DNA of 64,000 nucleotides from Isoetes taiwanensis (Eukaryota; Streptophyta; Lycopodiopsida; Isoetales; Isoetaceae), in contig JAJEKV010000109.1 of the NCBI GenBank assembly GCA_021234155.1, forward strand, positions 2,350,738 through 2,414,737, read 5' to 3'. Positions 10,050 to 22,308 of this stretch are shown here, one piece after another. A program made the translations under genes and the position numbers. Position 1 is the first letter of the stretch; each line of letters starts with the position of its first letter. The notes under the pieces were generated by a model that saw only the letters and a list, made by a program, of their open reading frames with translations, had not been told where the DNA came from and searched no databases.

Positions 10050-12960
10050 TACCTGGCACCTCTGCGTCAGCATTACAACAAATGTTAGATATCAGAATAA
10101 TAAAATTTAACATTTAGGTAAAAATTTCTATTCTATTCAATAGTTATTCAATAGTTAGAACAGTTAAGTCCCCATTCAACTCTTATCGAGCAATTCGGCT
10201 CTTATGCAATGGGTTGAAGCATGTAGCTCTAGCTTCCTGTCTTGGTGTCATGGATTTAAGGAGCTCTTTTCCCAATTGCTCTAATTATCCAATTATCCAA
10301 TTCCAACTTTCATATTACGATTCTTAATGTTTACATGAACAACATGTTATTCAATAAGTAAGACATGCAGGCAGGCAAACAGACAAACAAAATGGATACA
10401 ATTTTGAAAATACACAACTATTCTAGTGTACAACCTGACTTAGTTACTTTTTGAGCTTTTAGAGACATCCTCCTCAAGTTGTTTCCTATTCTATACATGC
10501 TTGAACAACGCTTCTTGTAAAGCAAGACCCGCACTTTGTTGAGAATGAATGCCCTCTCCCAACTTCAAATCCACATTGCTGCAAGTTTAGCACAAATTTA
10601 TACTTCTAAAACATTTGAAGCATACTCGTAGAGACAAGCATAATCTAAGTTACTCTACTTAGTTTAGACTTCTATATCCATCATACGTATCTCTAGATCA
10701 AGTTTTACCAGTCTAAATTATCCTATATGATGCTACAAATGTTGTTGATTAATCTTCTCTAGTAGAATGCCGAATTCAAACCCATCTCCAAATCCATCTC
10801 CAATCCTATATGATGCTACAAATGTTGTGGATTAATCTTCTCGAGTAGAATTGACGAATTCAAACCCATCTCCAAATCCATCTCCAACCAAATGCAAAGA
10901 ATCAAAATGTCTGATGATTTGATGCATGGGACAAAATTGACTTTCAATTTATAGGATCATCAGGCATTTACCAAATCATGGTTAGGAAAATGTCGTGACA
11001 TCAAGAGTTTTATTTTAATTAAATTAGCATTAAAGAAGATTAAATTAGAGAGCATGAAAGTTCAGCAAAAAAGTGCAACCATTGAATTCATATTCTTTGT
11101 CCTTTTGCCCAGTGGGGATGTTCTTGAAGGTATCTTATCATTTCAATGTACTACAATATGGTATTTGGTTCGCCTATTTTATCAAGGGTTAATTTCGTGG
11201 CAATGCTAATGTGAAATGAGACTTTGAATCAATTTTAGAGTATCCACGTTGTTGTCAGCTAAGACTTTTGTTCACCTGGATCACCGACAAGCGTCCGGTA
11301 TCATCTAATGTTGTGAAAATTCAAGGAAATTCCAGGTGGGTTGTCAGTTACCATAAGGCCGGTTCAAGCACCAGGTTGATAATTCAAAATTGGTGAAGCA
11401 GTCTCGGGCATCAATTTGTAGATTCTAAAACAGAATACTACGCACAACTTCCACCAGTTCATGAATAAGTATGTTGCTGCAAGCAGAGGACGCAGTGATG
11501 ATCCTTTGGACCCATGTAGCATCTATGCATGCCTTTATTAGTAAGAATAGTTTGCGTACACTTGAGTCCCAGATAGACAGACAGATAAATAGATAGATAG
11601 AGCTTAAATGGATTGCATCTCAAAGAGCTAGGTGTGTAGTGACAATTCAATCTTAGGACCAACAAGTGGAGGTTACATTAGAGGTGGAAGGCGGAGGCTA
11701 CTATATGGTTGGTTGTATTTCTAGACCAAAATAGTTAAACTTTTTCGCATGCATTGCTGAAACACTCAAATTATTATACCAACTAAATTCCTAAGTGAAG
11801 TAACCAGACCTTGTAAATTCCTAAGTGAAGTAACCAGGCCTTGTGACAAGGTATGTATACTGCAGAAAAAGAGAGGAAAAAATATGCACCGTATATTTGT
11901 GGCATCGCAAATACAAGGAAATAACTGGGCATATCTCATCTTTCGCCCCCTCATCTGGGCGAGATTTTGTTCCAACAGAGAACGTTCAAAGGTTAAGCGA
12001 TCGTGCTCATTCATTTTTTTTATTACAGTCTTTTCTAGAAGGCCGTCTGGAGTACTAGCTATCTACAATAGCTTATACTTGCAAAACAAGGTCTCAAAAT
12101 TTCAAAAGAAGAAGAAATACCTTTGCTTGCCAAGACGGTCCTTGCAGATGAAGCCCCTGGGCCGCAAATGCTACACAAGATGCCAGACGTCAAAAAACTG
12201 AGACAACTGTAAGCAGATGAAGGGCAAAGATCGAGGAATCAAGTTAAAATCTTTTTTCTGCCACATTCATCTGGTTCCGGATCTCTGTGCCACAGCCTTA
12301 CCACGAAACGGCTGGTTGGAATAACAGAATTGAGGTCGTTAGGGCTCCTGTGGCTAACGGAAAAAATACCTTACAAGCAGCTCAACAAAATAAATTTTTG
12401 ATAGATGAATTCCAACATCCAAGTATAGCCTGATCTGCAATTATTTTTGCATGCCATTTATCATGCACTTCATGTTGATTAAATAAAAGGGCCTTTTCTT
12501 AACATAACATATATAAATCTCAAGGGCAAGATGCTTTAGGCATATTCGGGTTGATGCCTCCTCCTAAATTCACCACGTATTCGGGAAAAAAATAGGGAAA
12601 GAAAAAAATGACGAAAATAGAGTTTGTGACAAACGGTAGCCATGTAACAGGACAACTTTGCCGATGGATTCAAGATAGCTTCGTCTGGCTATGGCTATGG
12701 CTTGAGTGCTCTGGCACCGCTATGGCGACACGTGTTCCAGCCTTCTAAGCTTCAAAAAATTGCCTCCAACCTTGAAGTTTCAGAAAAACGCTCCCAATCT
12801 TAAATTGTGATAGAGTGCAGAGGCCCAGACATCTATGTAGCTTCTTGCAATGGCCTACGTCTTAGAAATGCGGAAGTAGTCAAGTACATGCTTTGTTAAC
12901 ACTTGAGCTCAGATATGCAAAGATGCCGGGTAAATCATGCAGAGAACCTGAAGCCGATAC
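10050..12960. other. intergenic DNA with small tandem duplications
   Basis: No gene is recognised in these 2.9 kb. An 84-bp tandem duplication lies at 10722-10889 (both copies begin CCTATATGATGCTACAAATG). A 28-bp tandem duplication lies at about 11783-11841 (unit contains CCTAAGTGAAGTAACCAG). A short GATA-like stretch is at 11570-11600. The small open frames show no family signature. Confidence 0.5.
10722..10889 (+). repeat. 84-bp tandem duplication, two copies
   Basis: Two head-to-tail copies of about 83 and 84 bases differ at only a handful of positions, mostly single substitutions and one small indel. Both contain the internal doublet CCATCTCCAAATCCATCTCC. Confidence 0.85.
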
Positions 12961-12972
12961 AATTTCCAGAGA

Positions 12973-13010
12973 CTGATATATGCCACGTCCAAGGACGTGG
13001 CATATATCAG
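12973..13010. repeat. perfect 38-bp inverted repeat with ABRE-like cores
   Basis: Arms of 18 bases (CTGATATATGCCACGTCC and its exact complement) flank two A residues. Each arm holds ACGTGGC, the core of abscisic-acid response elements. It ends about 250 bases before the ETO1-like fragment. It could be a hairpin, a paired bZIP site, or the remnant of a foldback element. Confidence 0.9.
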
Positions 13011-13263
13011 AGACAGGTAAGGTTTTAAAAACTTGCTAATTTCTGATGAGTTCAATTGCACGCCCCTTTAATTGTTCTCAATTGGACTCCCAGTTTTTCT
13101 TTGAACTCTTAGTTCCTCTTTGAAAATATATTGAGAAATTAGAATAACCTCAGTTGTTGACCTAAGTCCAATGAAAGAAATGCACTCTTTTTACTATAGT
13201 TTCTGTTTGAGAATATTAATTCTCTTTAATTTTGTGAGCTCACTGCAAATTTTGTTCCATAGG

Positions 13264-13779
13264 CAATCCATTTCTGGGGTTGCGGAGCCAACTATTCCAC
13301 CAGCATATAGGCCTATTGATTATGTACAAACTTTAGCAACAGTATATGGGGAAATTGAAAATTCACAGGACGCCAAGAGGGCAAGCCTGTATCTGGAACA
13401 ATCATTTATGTTTAAAGGCTCAGGGGAGACGAAGCTAGTTCGAAGGAGTTTAAGGTTTGCCAAACACCATGCCGCCACTGTCCATGAAAAGCTTGTATAT
13501 ATGGCATGGTTGAAGTATGAGAAACGGGGTGAAGAGGTTGGGGATAATGTGTGCACCAATGAACATAGATTAGATTGCTCAAGAGATCATTGTTCATGTC
13601 AAAAGTCGTTTAGTGAGCATTTGTCAAAAGCAGAGGATGACAGCTTTTTGGAAAACGATATTGTATTTTACATTGATCGGGAGGAAGTTCATTGTAGCAA
13701 GATAGCTTCTCTTTCTGTACCATTCCATGTCCCATGCGAGGAAGTAGTCATCAGGGCCAAGTTTTATAGACAGTTTTGA
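13264..13779 (+). pseudogene. ETO1-like (ethylene overproducer 1 family) internal fragment
   Basis: ETO1/EOL proteins are BTB-TPR adaptors that bring type-2 ACC synthases to CUL3 ubiquitin ligases and so limit ethylene production. The reading frame matches the segment just before and into the BTB domain: GVAEPTIPPAYRPIDYVQTL, ASLYLEQ, KLVRRSLRFAKHHAATVHEK and AWLKYEKRGEE, then DIVFYIDREEVHCSKIASLS, the BTB start. An acceptor-like TTTTGTTCCATAG precedes it at about 13250-13263, so the upstream ATG at 13171 may be intronic. The frame ends about 20 residues into the BTB domain. I found no N-terminal exon, no remaining BTB and no TPRs in the next 3 kb. It is best read as a truncated duplicate rather than a working gene. 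Confidence 0.75.
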
Positions 13780-13789
13780 ACTAGCTACC

Positions 13790-16700
13790 GAAACACAAAA
13801 ATTTTCCAGTATATCTGCTTGAACCATTATTGGCTTTAACCATTGGAAGTCTAATTTAGGCGCATCTTTAGGTTGTTTGTACAATAGACTTTTCATTTGT
13901 TTTAGAAATATTGTTTTGCTCCATATTGAGCTAATTGAAGCTTTATAATTACGCGGTAGACTTTTCTCGATTTGATGACTACCCCGAGCATCACATCCAA
14001 GCATGGATGAACGCCATCTAGATTTGCATATTTGGATGGTTTTGGTCGCTAAATCTATGGATCCGATAGCTCAAATTGTGGAAGCTCCATCCAAGTAAGT
14101 CGGGCTTGGTTGATTCCAATCTAATGAGCTCTTGCAACTTGGAAATTTATCTCATCAAGCAATGTCTCTTATCGTATATCGAAAACAAATGAAATGCTTT
14201 TCGATACAAAGCTTCGAATGAGGTACTTTTAATTGCTTTTGTTTTGAATTGCATAGAGTTTTTTTTTTCCCATCGCTATAGTTTAAAAAAATCCATTGCC
14301 ATTTCAGTATTGTTAATCAATTCTCCTTATTTTATCTGATAGTTACGCTATGACCATTTGAGGGGCCATTATTATGACTACGGCAATCAAATGGAAAAGG
14401 TCGGCATTCTATACTTCAGCCCACAGTCCTTTCCTTTTAAAGGTTATGGATCTTTTTTGTAAATAAAGAAAGCAAAATTTCAATTTAAAATATTACATGG
14501 AAGCATAGTGCCCTACTGGTTTTTCTTGAGGAAGTGACTAATTTCCTGACGTGACTAAAGACCAGGCTTAGCTTTGCATGTTTTGGAGGATGACTAGACC
14601 CTTTTTTGGATGATGGATTAATTTCCTGGCCTGATAAAGACCAGGCTATCCCTTTTTGGATGATGGATTTGGCAGTAAGCCATTACTCAAAATTTCATAT
14701 CCGATGCTCTATTTCTCTCTATGTATCATTTAATAACTGATTATATATTGGGCCAGAAGACAGGTGCAACAATATTGAGCAGAGATGGAAGTGATATAAC
14801 GGTTACTGGGCTACTGGTTAAGAGAAATACATGTTCTAGCTCCTCAAGTCGAGGTATGATCCAAATAGTACTTTTATGAATCATGTGCAAGATGTGCGAG
14901 ATGCTCTTGGACCCATTTGGAATTTTCACTTAATTTGGAGCATCTTTAAATCCAGTTTAGCGTAAGCTCAAGTGATGATCTTGAACAAACAATAAGTGAG
15001 CTGCACAATATTCAAGTGTCTAAGCGTGCTCGTAACCTTCAAGCGCTTGTGTTACAATAACAAGAAATGCATGGAGAAATTACATGCCAACGATGGCAAA
15101 AAAGAATTAGCCACTTTGGACGCAAAGCATGGCATTGCAAAAGAGAGATGATTCGCGGGGACATCCGTTAGATGCCGAGTTGGTCATTACATTTTACTTT
15201 ATCAACACCGAGAAGATTGATATGTAATCTATTGCGCTTATCGAGAGGTGAACATTAAATTATTTCATAGCTACACTCTACAACATTACAACTATCCAAA
15301 AATCCACCCATCAGTAGGGGTTGGCTACCGAAAGTTTTTTCTTTTTACTCACTTTCGCACACATAAGGGGTTGGGAAAGAGGAATGTTCACGCTGTTCGC
15401 AAGGCCACCGCGACAAATTTCTTATCATGTTAATTGTCATGGTCCTTTCTATAGGAAAAGCCTACACAAGTTCATTTGCAAAATTGTTTAGGACTATATG
15501 CTTCATTAAGGTGAAATGGTGGTCGTTTTATTGAGCAGTCGCGTAATCCAGACTCAGAGGATATATTGCTCGAAAGTGTTGAAGTCCGAGAAAGACTAAC
15601 TAAACTGAAATGTATGTGTCTACATAATTTGGCATAATTTGTCTACTTATATGCGGACATATATTCACTTATATGTTGGTATATAATCACTGACAACAAC
15701 CGTAACATCCGTTACTAATCAATATTTATAACTGAAATAGATCCATATCCTGCCCTTGTCCTCAAAAAATGCTTCACCCCATTTCCCCAAGCTTGTGGCG
15801 CCATTGATGAGATCCTGCCCATTTAACCGAGTAAACATTCATTATTATCTTCCACTCACATCAACAAAGAATGCACGCCCAAGAGTCAAGTATCCCTGCC
15901 TCCTACAAATTCTCTAAACCAACTTTCAACTAGTTCTACCTCGATTGTGGAATGGTGGTGTTAGCAATAAGGGTAATCGATCATCGTGAAAGTCTCAAGT
16001 AAAAATTCCAATTTCTCCTAGAGATCCGTGATTATCCCTATCAAGCCAACCACAAGAATATATCTCTTCTCCAATGAGTATAGTGGAGTACCTCATAGGA
16101 AGAGAGTTGCAGGGGGCTAGGGTTAGTGCAAGTGCGAAGTCTCCTCCGCCACCCTTCTTCCGCCCTTCCAAAATCAATCCAACTACTAAATTGACATACT
16201 ATGTCAACTCTAAGAGATGGTTATTGGTAATGATTGAAAGGGACACCAATGATAAGAAACATTGCCACAATATGATTACAACTGCAACTGAAATAAAAGG
16301 AACAAAAGCTTAAACATCTACAATAATTGGTTGATAATATACAAACCTAGGCACTCTACAAAGAATTGGTGATAGTTGCTATATATGATATATGTCAATG
16401 TAAAAAGACCATTCAAACACATCTAGAAAAAACAAACACAATGCTTTTCTAAGATTCAAACCTCTCAAGTGCTTGCAAGCCTTCTACAAATGTTTGTATT
16501 AGCACTATAATATGCTAAAAGAATATGGCTGAAAAAAATAGAAAGATAATAGTGTCTCTTGGATTCAAGATCTTGCATGCGCTCCAAGACAATTGGAAAT
16601 AGATTGTTGATATAATACTGTAATAAAAAAAATACAAGCCTAAGCATCTACAAACCATTGTTGATAGCAAAATATATGTCTAGAGACCACGGCGTTTTCT

Positions 16701-16870
16701 TGATGTTCAAAGCCTTTGAAAAGCTTACACGGCCACCTCTCCAAACATAATTGAAAAAAAAATTCCCTTGGATTTAACCCCTTGATTTAAAAGAACTATG
16801 CTCTTTATTATTAACGCAACTGAAAAACAAAATAACTACATCAAAAAGACAATATGAAGAGCTCCCACTC
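13790..16870. other. intergenic DNA after the ETO1-like fragment
   Basis: No gene is recognised. The bases at 14950-15200 read as a few short mixed-frame segments without a family match. A short direct repeat containing GGATGATGGATT occurs at about 14608 and 14657. If the ETO1 fragment had its downstream exons they should be here, and I do not see them. Confidence 0.4.
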
Positions 16871-16880
16871 TCGAGCCCTT

Positions 16881-17055
<175 letters not shown>

Positions 17056-17126
17056 ACAATCTATATATCATATATATTTAAAGAGCTCATGTTCTAAAGA
17101 GCCCCATATTAGAAGAGCACAGTAGG

Positions 17127-17660
17127 CTAAACCCTCTCTAAATAGACGTTTCCTTCTGGCTTGAGTCGAAAAAAATTACGACCCTCATCCAAGTCTTGTT
17201 GTTGTAGAAATTTCTCAACTTCATCCCTCTTCAAGCCAAATGCATTAGACACAATGGCCCTTGGTATGCGGTTGAAATGGAATTCCCTCCGGCAAAATAG
17301 GAATCCATAGGTCTAAATTACAATAACAAATAACCAACATCATGAATGTCAGGCACAACAATGAAACAATAAAAGAAGAAATAATGAAAAGGATCTATCT
17401 ACACATTGTGCCCAATTATGTAAGTGACGTGTGCACCTATTAGCATTTATAGCTGAAATAGCTTCATATCCCTCATCTTCGGCTATCTCAACATATGGAA
17501 ACCCTCTTGGGATAAAAACAAGCTGGCCCTCCTTGATCATTTGCGCCACAACTCTCTCGACATTGTCATTAACAACTTCAAGGTTAGCACTACCTTTGAT
17601 AACGTATATGACCTTAATCACCATTGTGACTATAAGTTGGTGCATATATTGCTCTCTCGC
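17127..17660 (-). pseudogene. 11S globulin / legumin-type cupin, 3' part (copy 1)
   Basis: This is the C-terminal cupin of a legumin-type storage protein or a close relative. The minus strand reads NGGMNALNE, IYVIKGSANLEVVNDN, EGQLVFIPRGFPYVEIAEDE and AISAINANR, then a GT-AG intron (17436-17313, 124 nt) that splits an Arg codon. The last exon (17312-17127) gives PMDSYFAGGNSI and, in the next frame, RIPRAIVSNAFGLKRDEVEK to a stop, matching the legumin C-terminal helices. Lesions are an extra T near 17615 and a missing T near 17275, each shifting frame. The N-terminal cupin and the earlier exons are absent. Compared with copy 2 on the opposite strand it is the more complete at its 3' end. Confidence 0.8.
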
Positions 17661-17879
17661 TCATTCAAAGCATTCATGCCACCATTCATTTGGATGCAAT
17701 ATTAGTACCAAAGAATGGAGAGTAATGATTATGTATCCCGTGATATATGATATATGTTGTTAAAAACCTTTTAGCCATAGAGTACTTCTTAAAAACCCTA
17801 CGTTTTTCTAAACGCTTGCAACCATCGGGGATTAAAAAAATGTAAAAAAAAACCATTACTAATGCCTCGAATGGACTTT

Positions 17880-19200
17880 CCATTTAGATTTTCTTGCCAA
17901 ACTCCATTTTAAACTATGAGCCATTTGGAGATGCTCCGGAAACAACAAGAATGCATGTAGAACCAGTGGTTTTGGTTTTTGCTCAATGAAAGTTGTTTTA
18001 AATCCACCCAACCACAAATTTTTCAATTAAATGGAACTCGACCAAAGGTAATTTTTTAGGAAGAGAATTTTATTTCGATTCATCTAAAACCACACCGACG
18101 CCGATAGCCATAAGTGATAAATAGAAGTTGAAATGAAGAAAACCATTCCAAAGGTATATCCAAAGACAAAAAAACCTATATTCATTTCTCTTCTATCTAC
18201 CTCATGATAATAAGCTAAACCTTTATGTTTTTTATATTATTAAGTTAAACCTTTGAATTGAATACACATTTTTTTGGAACCCAAATATGGTGCTGGTATA
18301 AAAAATTTGTAACTGCATTTCAAAGGGGCAATTTGGGGTTTTTCTTTTTTTATCATGAGAAGTTTTTAAGCTTTTAAGGTTATAAAACATATTCATTTTA
18401 AAATCAAAAATAAAAAATCTCGACGGTATGCAAAGTTGTGCATATATGGGGACCTTTAATTTGCATCAAAAAATATTGTGTACTATGTCCGTATGGAACC
18501 TCCATATGACTATCTTGCCATTCTCCATAAACAATAAGTGCCATTCATGCCACCATTCTTCTATTTCAAGTTGCTCTTAAATCTACCAACCACAAATTTT
18601 TGCAATTAAATGGAATGCTTTGATTTAGTCCAAAACCACACCCCGCCATAGCGCAAGTTTTAATTTCGTTGGATGTGTAAATAGAGACAAAAAGTAATCT
18701 AATTATGTATCCTTTTGGCGGGCTGCATTTTTTCAAACTTTTGTACATCTTTTTTTATCATGAGAAGGATTATAACCATCTCCATATCTCTCGCTTCTTG
18801 TTCGACCTTTAACCGGCCTCAAATTTCCATAGCAAAGATTCATGCCACCATTCATTTGATGCAATACTAGTACCAGAAAGAGAAAAATTATGTATCCCCA
18901 TATATGGGGACGCACCACCTTAGCAATTTGCATCAAAAATCAGGTACCTTATGCCCTCAGATGGAACCTCCATATGACTATCTTGCCATTCTCTAATAAG
19001 TGCCATTTGGAGTGCTCCAGTCAACAACAGTATCACAGCCACTCTTTCTACTTCTATTTCAAGTTGCTCTTGAATCTACCAACCACAAATTTTTTCAATT
19101 AAATGGAACTTTGCTGGATTTGAAAGGAAGAGAATTCTTCGATATCCCAAACCACACCCTGCCATAGCGCAATTTTCAGAATTTCGTTGACAGGTAAATA
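17880..19200 (+). repeat. three direct repeats between two inverted legumin fragments
   Basis: A segment containing ACCACAAATTTTTCAATTAA recurs at about 18010, 18590 and 19080, each copy followed by a related CG-containing stretch and GAATTTCG-like sequence. The last two copies also share ATGGAACCTCCATATGACTA upstream (18494 and 18961). A further shared block, TTCATGCCACCATTCATTTG, occurs at 17679 and 18839. On the minus strand this block encodes the QMNGGMN segment at the start of the legumin exon, so a third, very short legumin fragment lies at about 18810-18880. Confidence 0.7.
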
Positions 19201-19390
19201 TATCTTGTTTTTTCCAACAAAAAAAAACGACCATCTAATGCTCCTCTTTTTCTCGCCGTTGTAGCACTGTAGTCCTGAATCTGATTCTTTTGGGTTTCTT
19301 GCAACGATTTTCACATAGAAACTGACAAAATCTTCCCACAAACAGTTACAAACCGTGCTAGATTTCTTATATCCATCTAGTGTTTGAACT

Positions 19391-19790
19391 TTGAACGAAC
19401 AGAGAGCAATATATGCACCAACTTATAGTCACAATGGTGATAAGGTCATAAACGTTATCAAAGGTAGTGCTAACCTTGAAGTCGTTAATGACAATGGCGA
19501 GAGAGTTATGGCGCAAACAATCAAGGAAGGCCAGGTGATTTTTATCCCACGAGGGTTTCCATATGTTGAGGTAGCCGAAGATGAGGGATATGAAGCTATT
19601 TCAGCTATAAATACTGACAGGTACGCACGTCACTTAGTAGATTAGATCCTTTTCATTGTTTCTTCTTTTTTATTGTTTCATTGTTGTGCCTCACATTCAT
19701 GACGTTGGTTATTTGTTATTGTAATTCAGACCTATAGATTCCTATTTTGCCGAAGGGAATTCCATTTTCAGTTTTTGCATCAGTATTTTC
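19391..19790 (+). pseudogene. 11S globulin / legumin-type cupin, 3' part (copy 2)
   Basis: This is the second copy of the same cupin exon, on the opposite strand to copy 1. The frame runs RAIYAPTYSHNGDKVI, IKGSANLEVVNDNGERV, EGQVIFIPRGFPYVEVAEDE and AISAINTDR, which is a typical legumin C-terminal cupin strand order. A donor GTACGC follows at 19621 and an acceptor CAG at 19727-19729, an intron of 109 nt that splits the Arg codon as in copy 1. The next exon begins PIDSYFAEGNSIF, but after about 19775 similarity to copy 1 stops and the legumin C-terminus is missing. The cupin exon itself has no frameshift, unlike copy 1. No upstream exons are found. Confidence 0.8.
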
Positions 19791-22300
19791 GTCAGGAAAT
19801 TCATCAGAAGCTCACTGGAGAAACCCCCCATAAGATTTTTTTTGACGCATTTTCTGGAGCAACTTAAAGCATGTTTCCCTTTGCTTGCCTTACTGCAATG
19901 CCATTAAAGCAACACTAATCCTGAAGCATTGAAGGATGTGCACAAAAATGTTGCATAATGAGTCGCCTATTGTCCAAGTGTTACATATGTGACTGTTAGC
20001 AAATATCCGGGATGAGAATATCTTACTCCCTCGCATTTGTGGTTGAAGGTTTTTTTTGGGTCTAAGAGACTTTGTTCCTTGCCTGCTACTAAACTTGGCA
20101 TCGAGCCATAGTGCACGAGCACCAATTTGTGCTCAATCTTGGAGTGTCAGATTTGGTTTATCGGCTTGGTCGTGATTTTCCAAATGTACAAGTAAGGCAA
20201 GGTGGAGAACTTCACGAACTCAACAGTCACAAGATGCTTGCCCTCGCAACTCTACACATGTCTGCTCGCCATTTGAGGCTGGAAAAAGTGACTAGGCTTC
20301 TATGGTTTTTTTCATAGTTTCTTTCTACGTATTTACTGATCATCTAGTGTTATGGAAATTCGGGCAGATTAAAGGTCCGCATAAGAGGCGAGATATAGAG
20401 ATGGTTATAATCTCTTCTCAGGATCAAAAAGATGTACAAAAGCTTGAAAAAATGAACACATTAGCAATGGTTCACTGTCCAACAAGCCAGAACATAAGCT
20501 AGAATGGACTCAATAGGGGGCACAATTCTGACATGGAATGAAAAAATAGTTTTGAGTATTGAAGAAGCTTATCTTCTGAAGAGAAAAAGTTCCGCTTTTA
20601 TAAAAAGACTTAGAATGGATTTGAGGTCATGGATATCCATGAGGGGAAATTATGTATGGTATGCAGCACTCACTGCCGCTCAATATACAACTGTCTCTCA
20701 ATGATTTCCATAATTGCATTGGCCTAAAGAGCTGGTGTTTTGATTTTGAATCTAATGCCATGACATAACAGTGTGGTCGTTTCATCTGAATAGAGTAGAG
20801 CTTATAATTGAAAAAAACAAAAAACAGAGTGCCTTTTTTAGAGCTCCTACAAAATGGAGAAAATAGTTGCATAGGTTCTACATGGGCCTGGCTCCTGCAT
20901 CGCACCTCTATTTATGTGGGCTGGTTCATGCATTCATATCTCTATTTTGTGGATACAATGCCAAATCTATTCTAGAGGGATGGAAAATAGCAAGATACGA
21001 GACTATTTGGGGTTGTGATAGTTTGAATTTGGGGAGATGGCTTCAGGATGTCTACATCCAGGAAATCGAAATGTTGTAGGAAAGCTGACAGCAACAATAC
21101 AAAGCAACTCATCACTGCAGAAGCGAATATACTCAAGGGTCTTTGTGATGTTCAGTTTCTCTAGGAAATGACTTCATATATATTTCATTATGATGATATA
21201 TGTAAAGATTTGTGAGGGTGTACTTGCTCATGGGCTTTTTGTTTGGCTGATGTAAAGAATAAAATAGTTGCGCTACAAGCTGTTGCTTAAGAAGCTAGGT
21301 TGTTCTTTGGTTTAGCTAGAACCATCATTCAATTAAATTGGGATTATGTCTATTCCAAAATCGCGCCGTATAAGCCTTTTATTGACCATAATATTGAATT
21401 AACCACACTTTTGCACTGAGTTCATTTTCGGGCTAGGAAGATGCATTTTCTGTTGAAATGCAAAGGCATTCAAATATTCGATGCAAATGACCCATATTAT
21501 GACAGAATATTGGCATTATAAAAAGTAGGAAATTGCTTATTAATTCGTACCATCACGGACGACAACGAAATTTATACATTGAAATTTTAGTGCTTTACGA
21601 ATAAATAACGGCAAGCAAGTTGCTACAAAAGCGTAGATTTTTATTGGTTCAAATCGACATGGGGATTTTCTTGGCATAAATAATGCATTTTATTGGAACA
21701 TAAACTTAAAAAACTATTCCGATTCATCGTCGACAGGCGCTTCCGAGATCCTACCGATCATGAACAAACCATGCTCTGGATTCCATATAAGATGGATTAC
21801 AATATCAAAGGGATCAGGATAGAAGCGGACGGGATTCATAGCAACGACAGTCAGCCAGTCCTCAAGTTCTATTTCTAGCTCGCGGCACCTGCAGAGGTCC
21901 TCATGGTTCATCTTGCGTGTAATAGAATGTGCCATAATAATAAGAAGTAAAGGAGGTCGGGCCGATGGTTTGGCAATTTCATGCATATCTATTTATACAC
22001 ACCTAAATTATTGACGGTATATACATACAAATTATTGCAAGTATAGCAAACTATACACATAATATAAAAAACAATACGCATTAATGTGCAAGAACCAATA
22101 ATCGCTATAAGAACACAATATATATTCAAAAAAGTTGGTGTAAAGTATATTTCATATTCAAAACTTTTTGGAAAGTGTATTTTTTGTATACATATATATC
22201 AAAAAGTTCCCTTCTAGAACGATTTTCTCAAAGGTCCTGTCAATTTCCCGTCCGGGATCAAGTTCTTGAGGGTATAGTGTTTGTATCTCTTAAATCGTTT
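19790..22300. other. intergenic DNA, no recognised gene
   Basis: Short open frames occur (20111-20317, 20302-20502, 20504-20704 on plus; 21714-21986 on minus, 90 aa), but none shows a family signature I know. The segment AGAACCATCATTCAATTAAA at 21317 recurs, inverted and slightly changed, near 44715-44755, so a dispersed repeat is present. The stretch 22030-22200 is very AT-rich. Confidence 0.4.
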
Positions 22301-22308
22301 TTCTGAAG

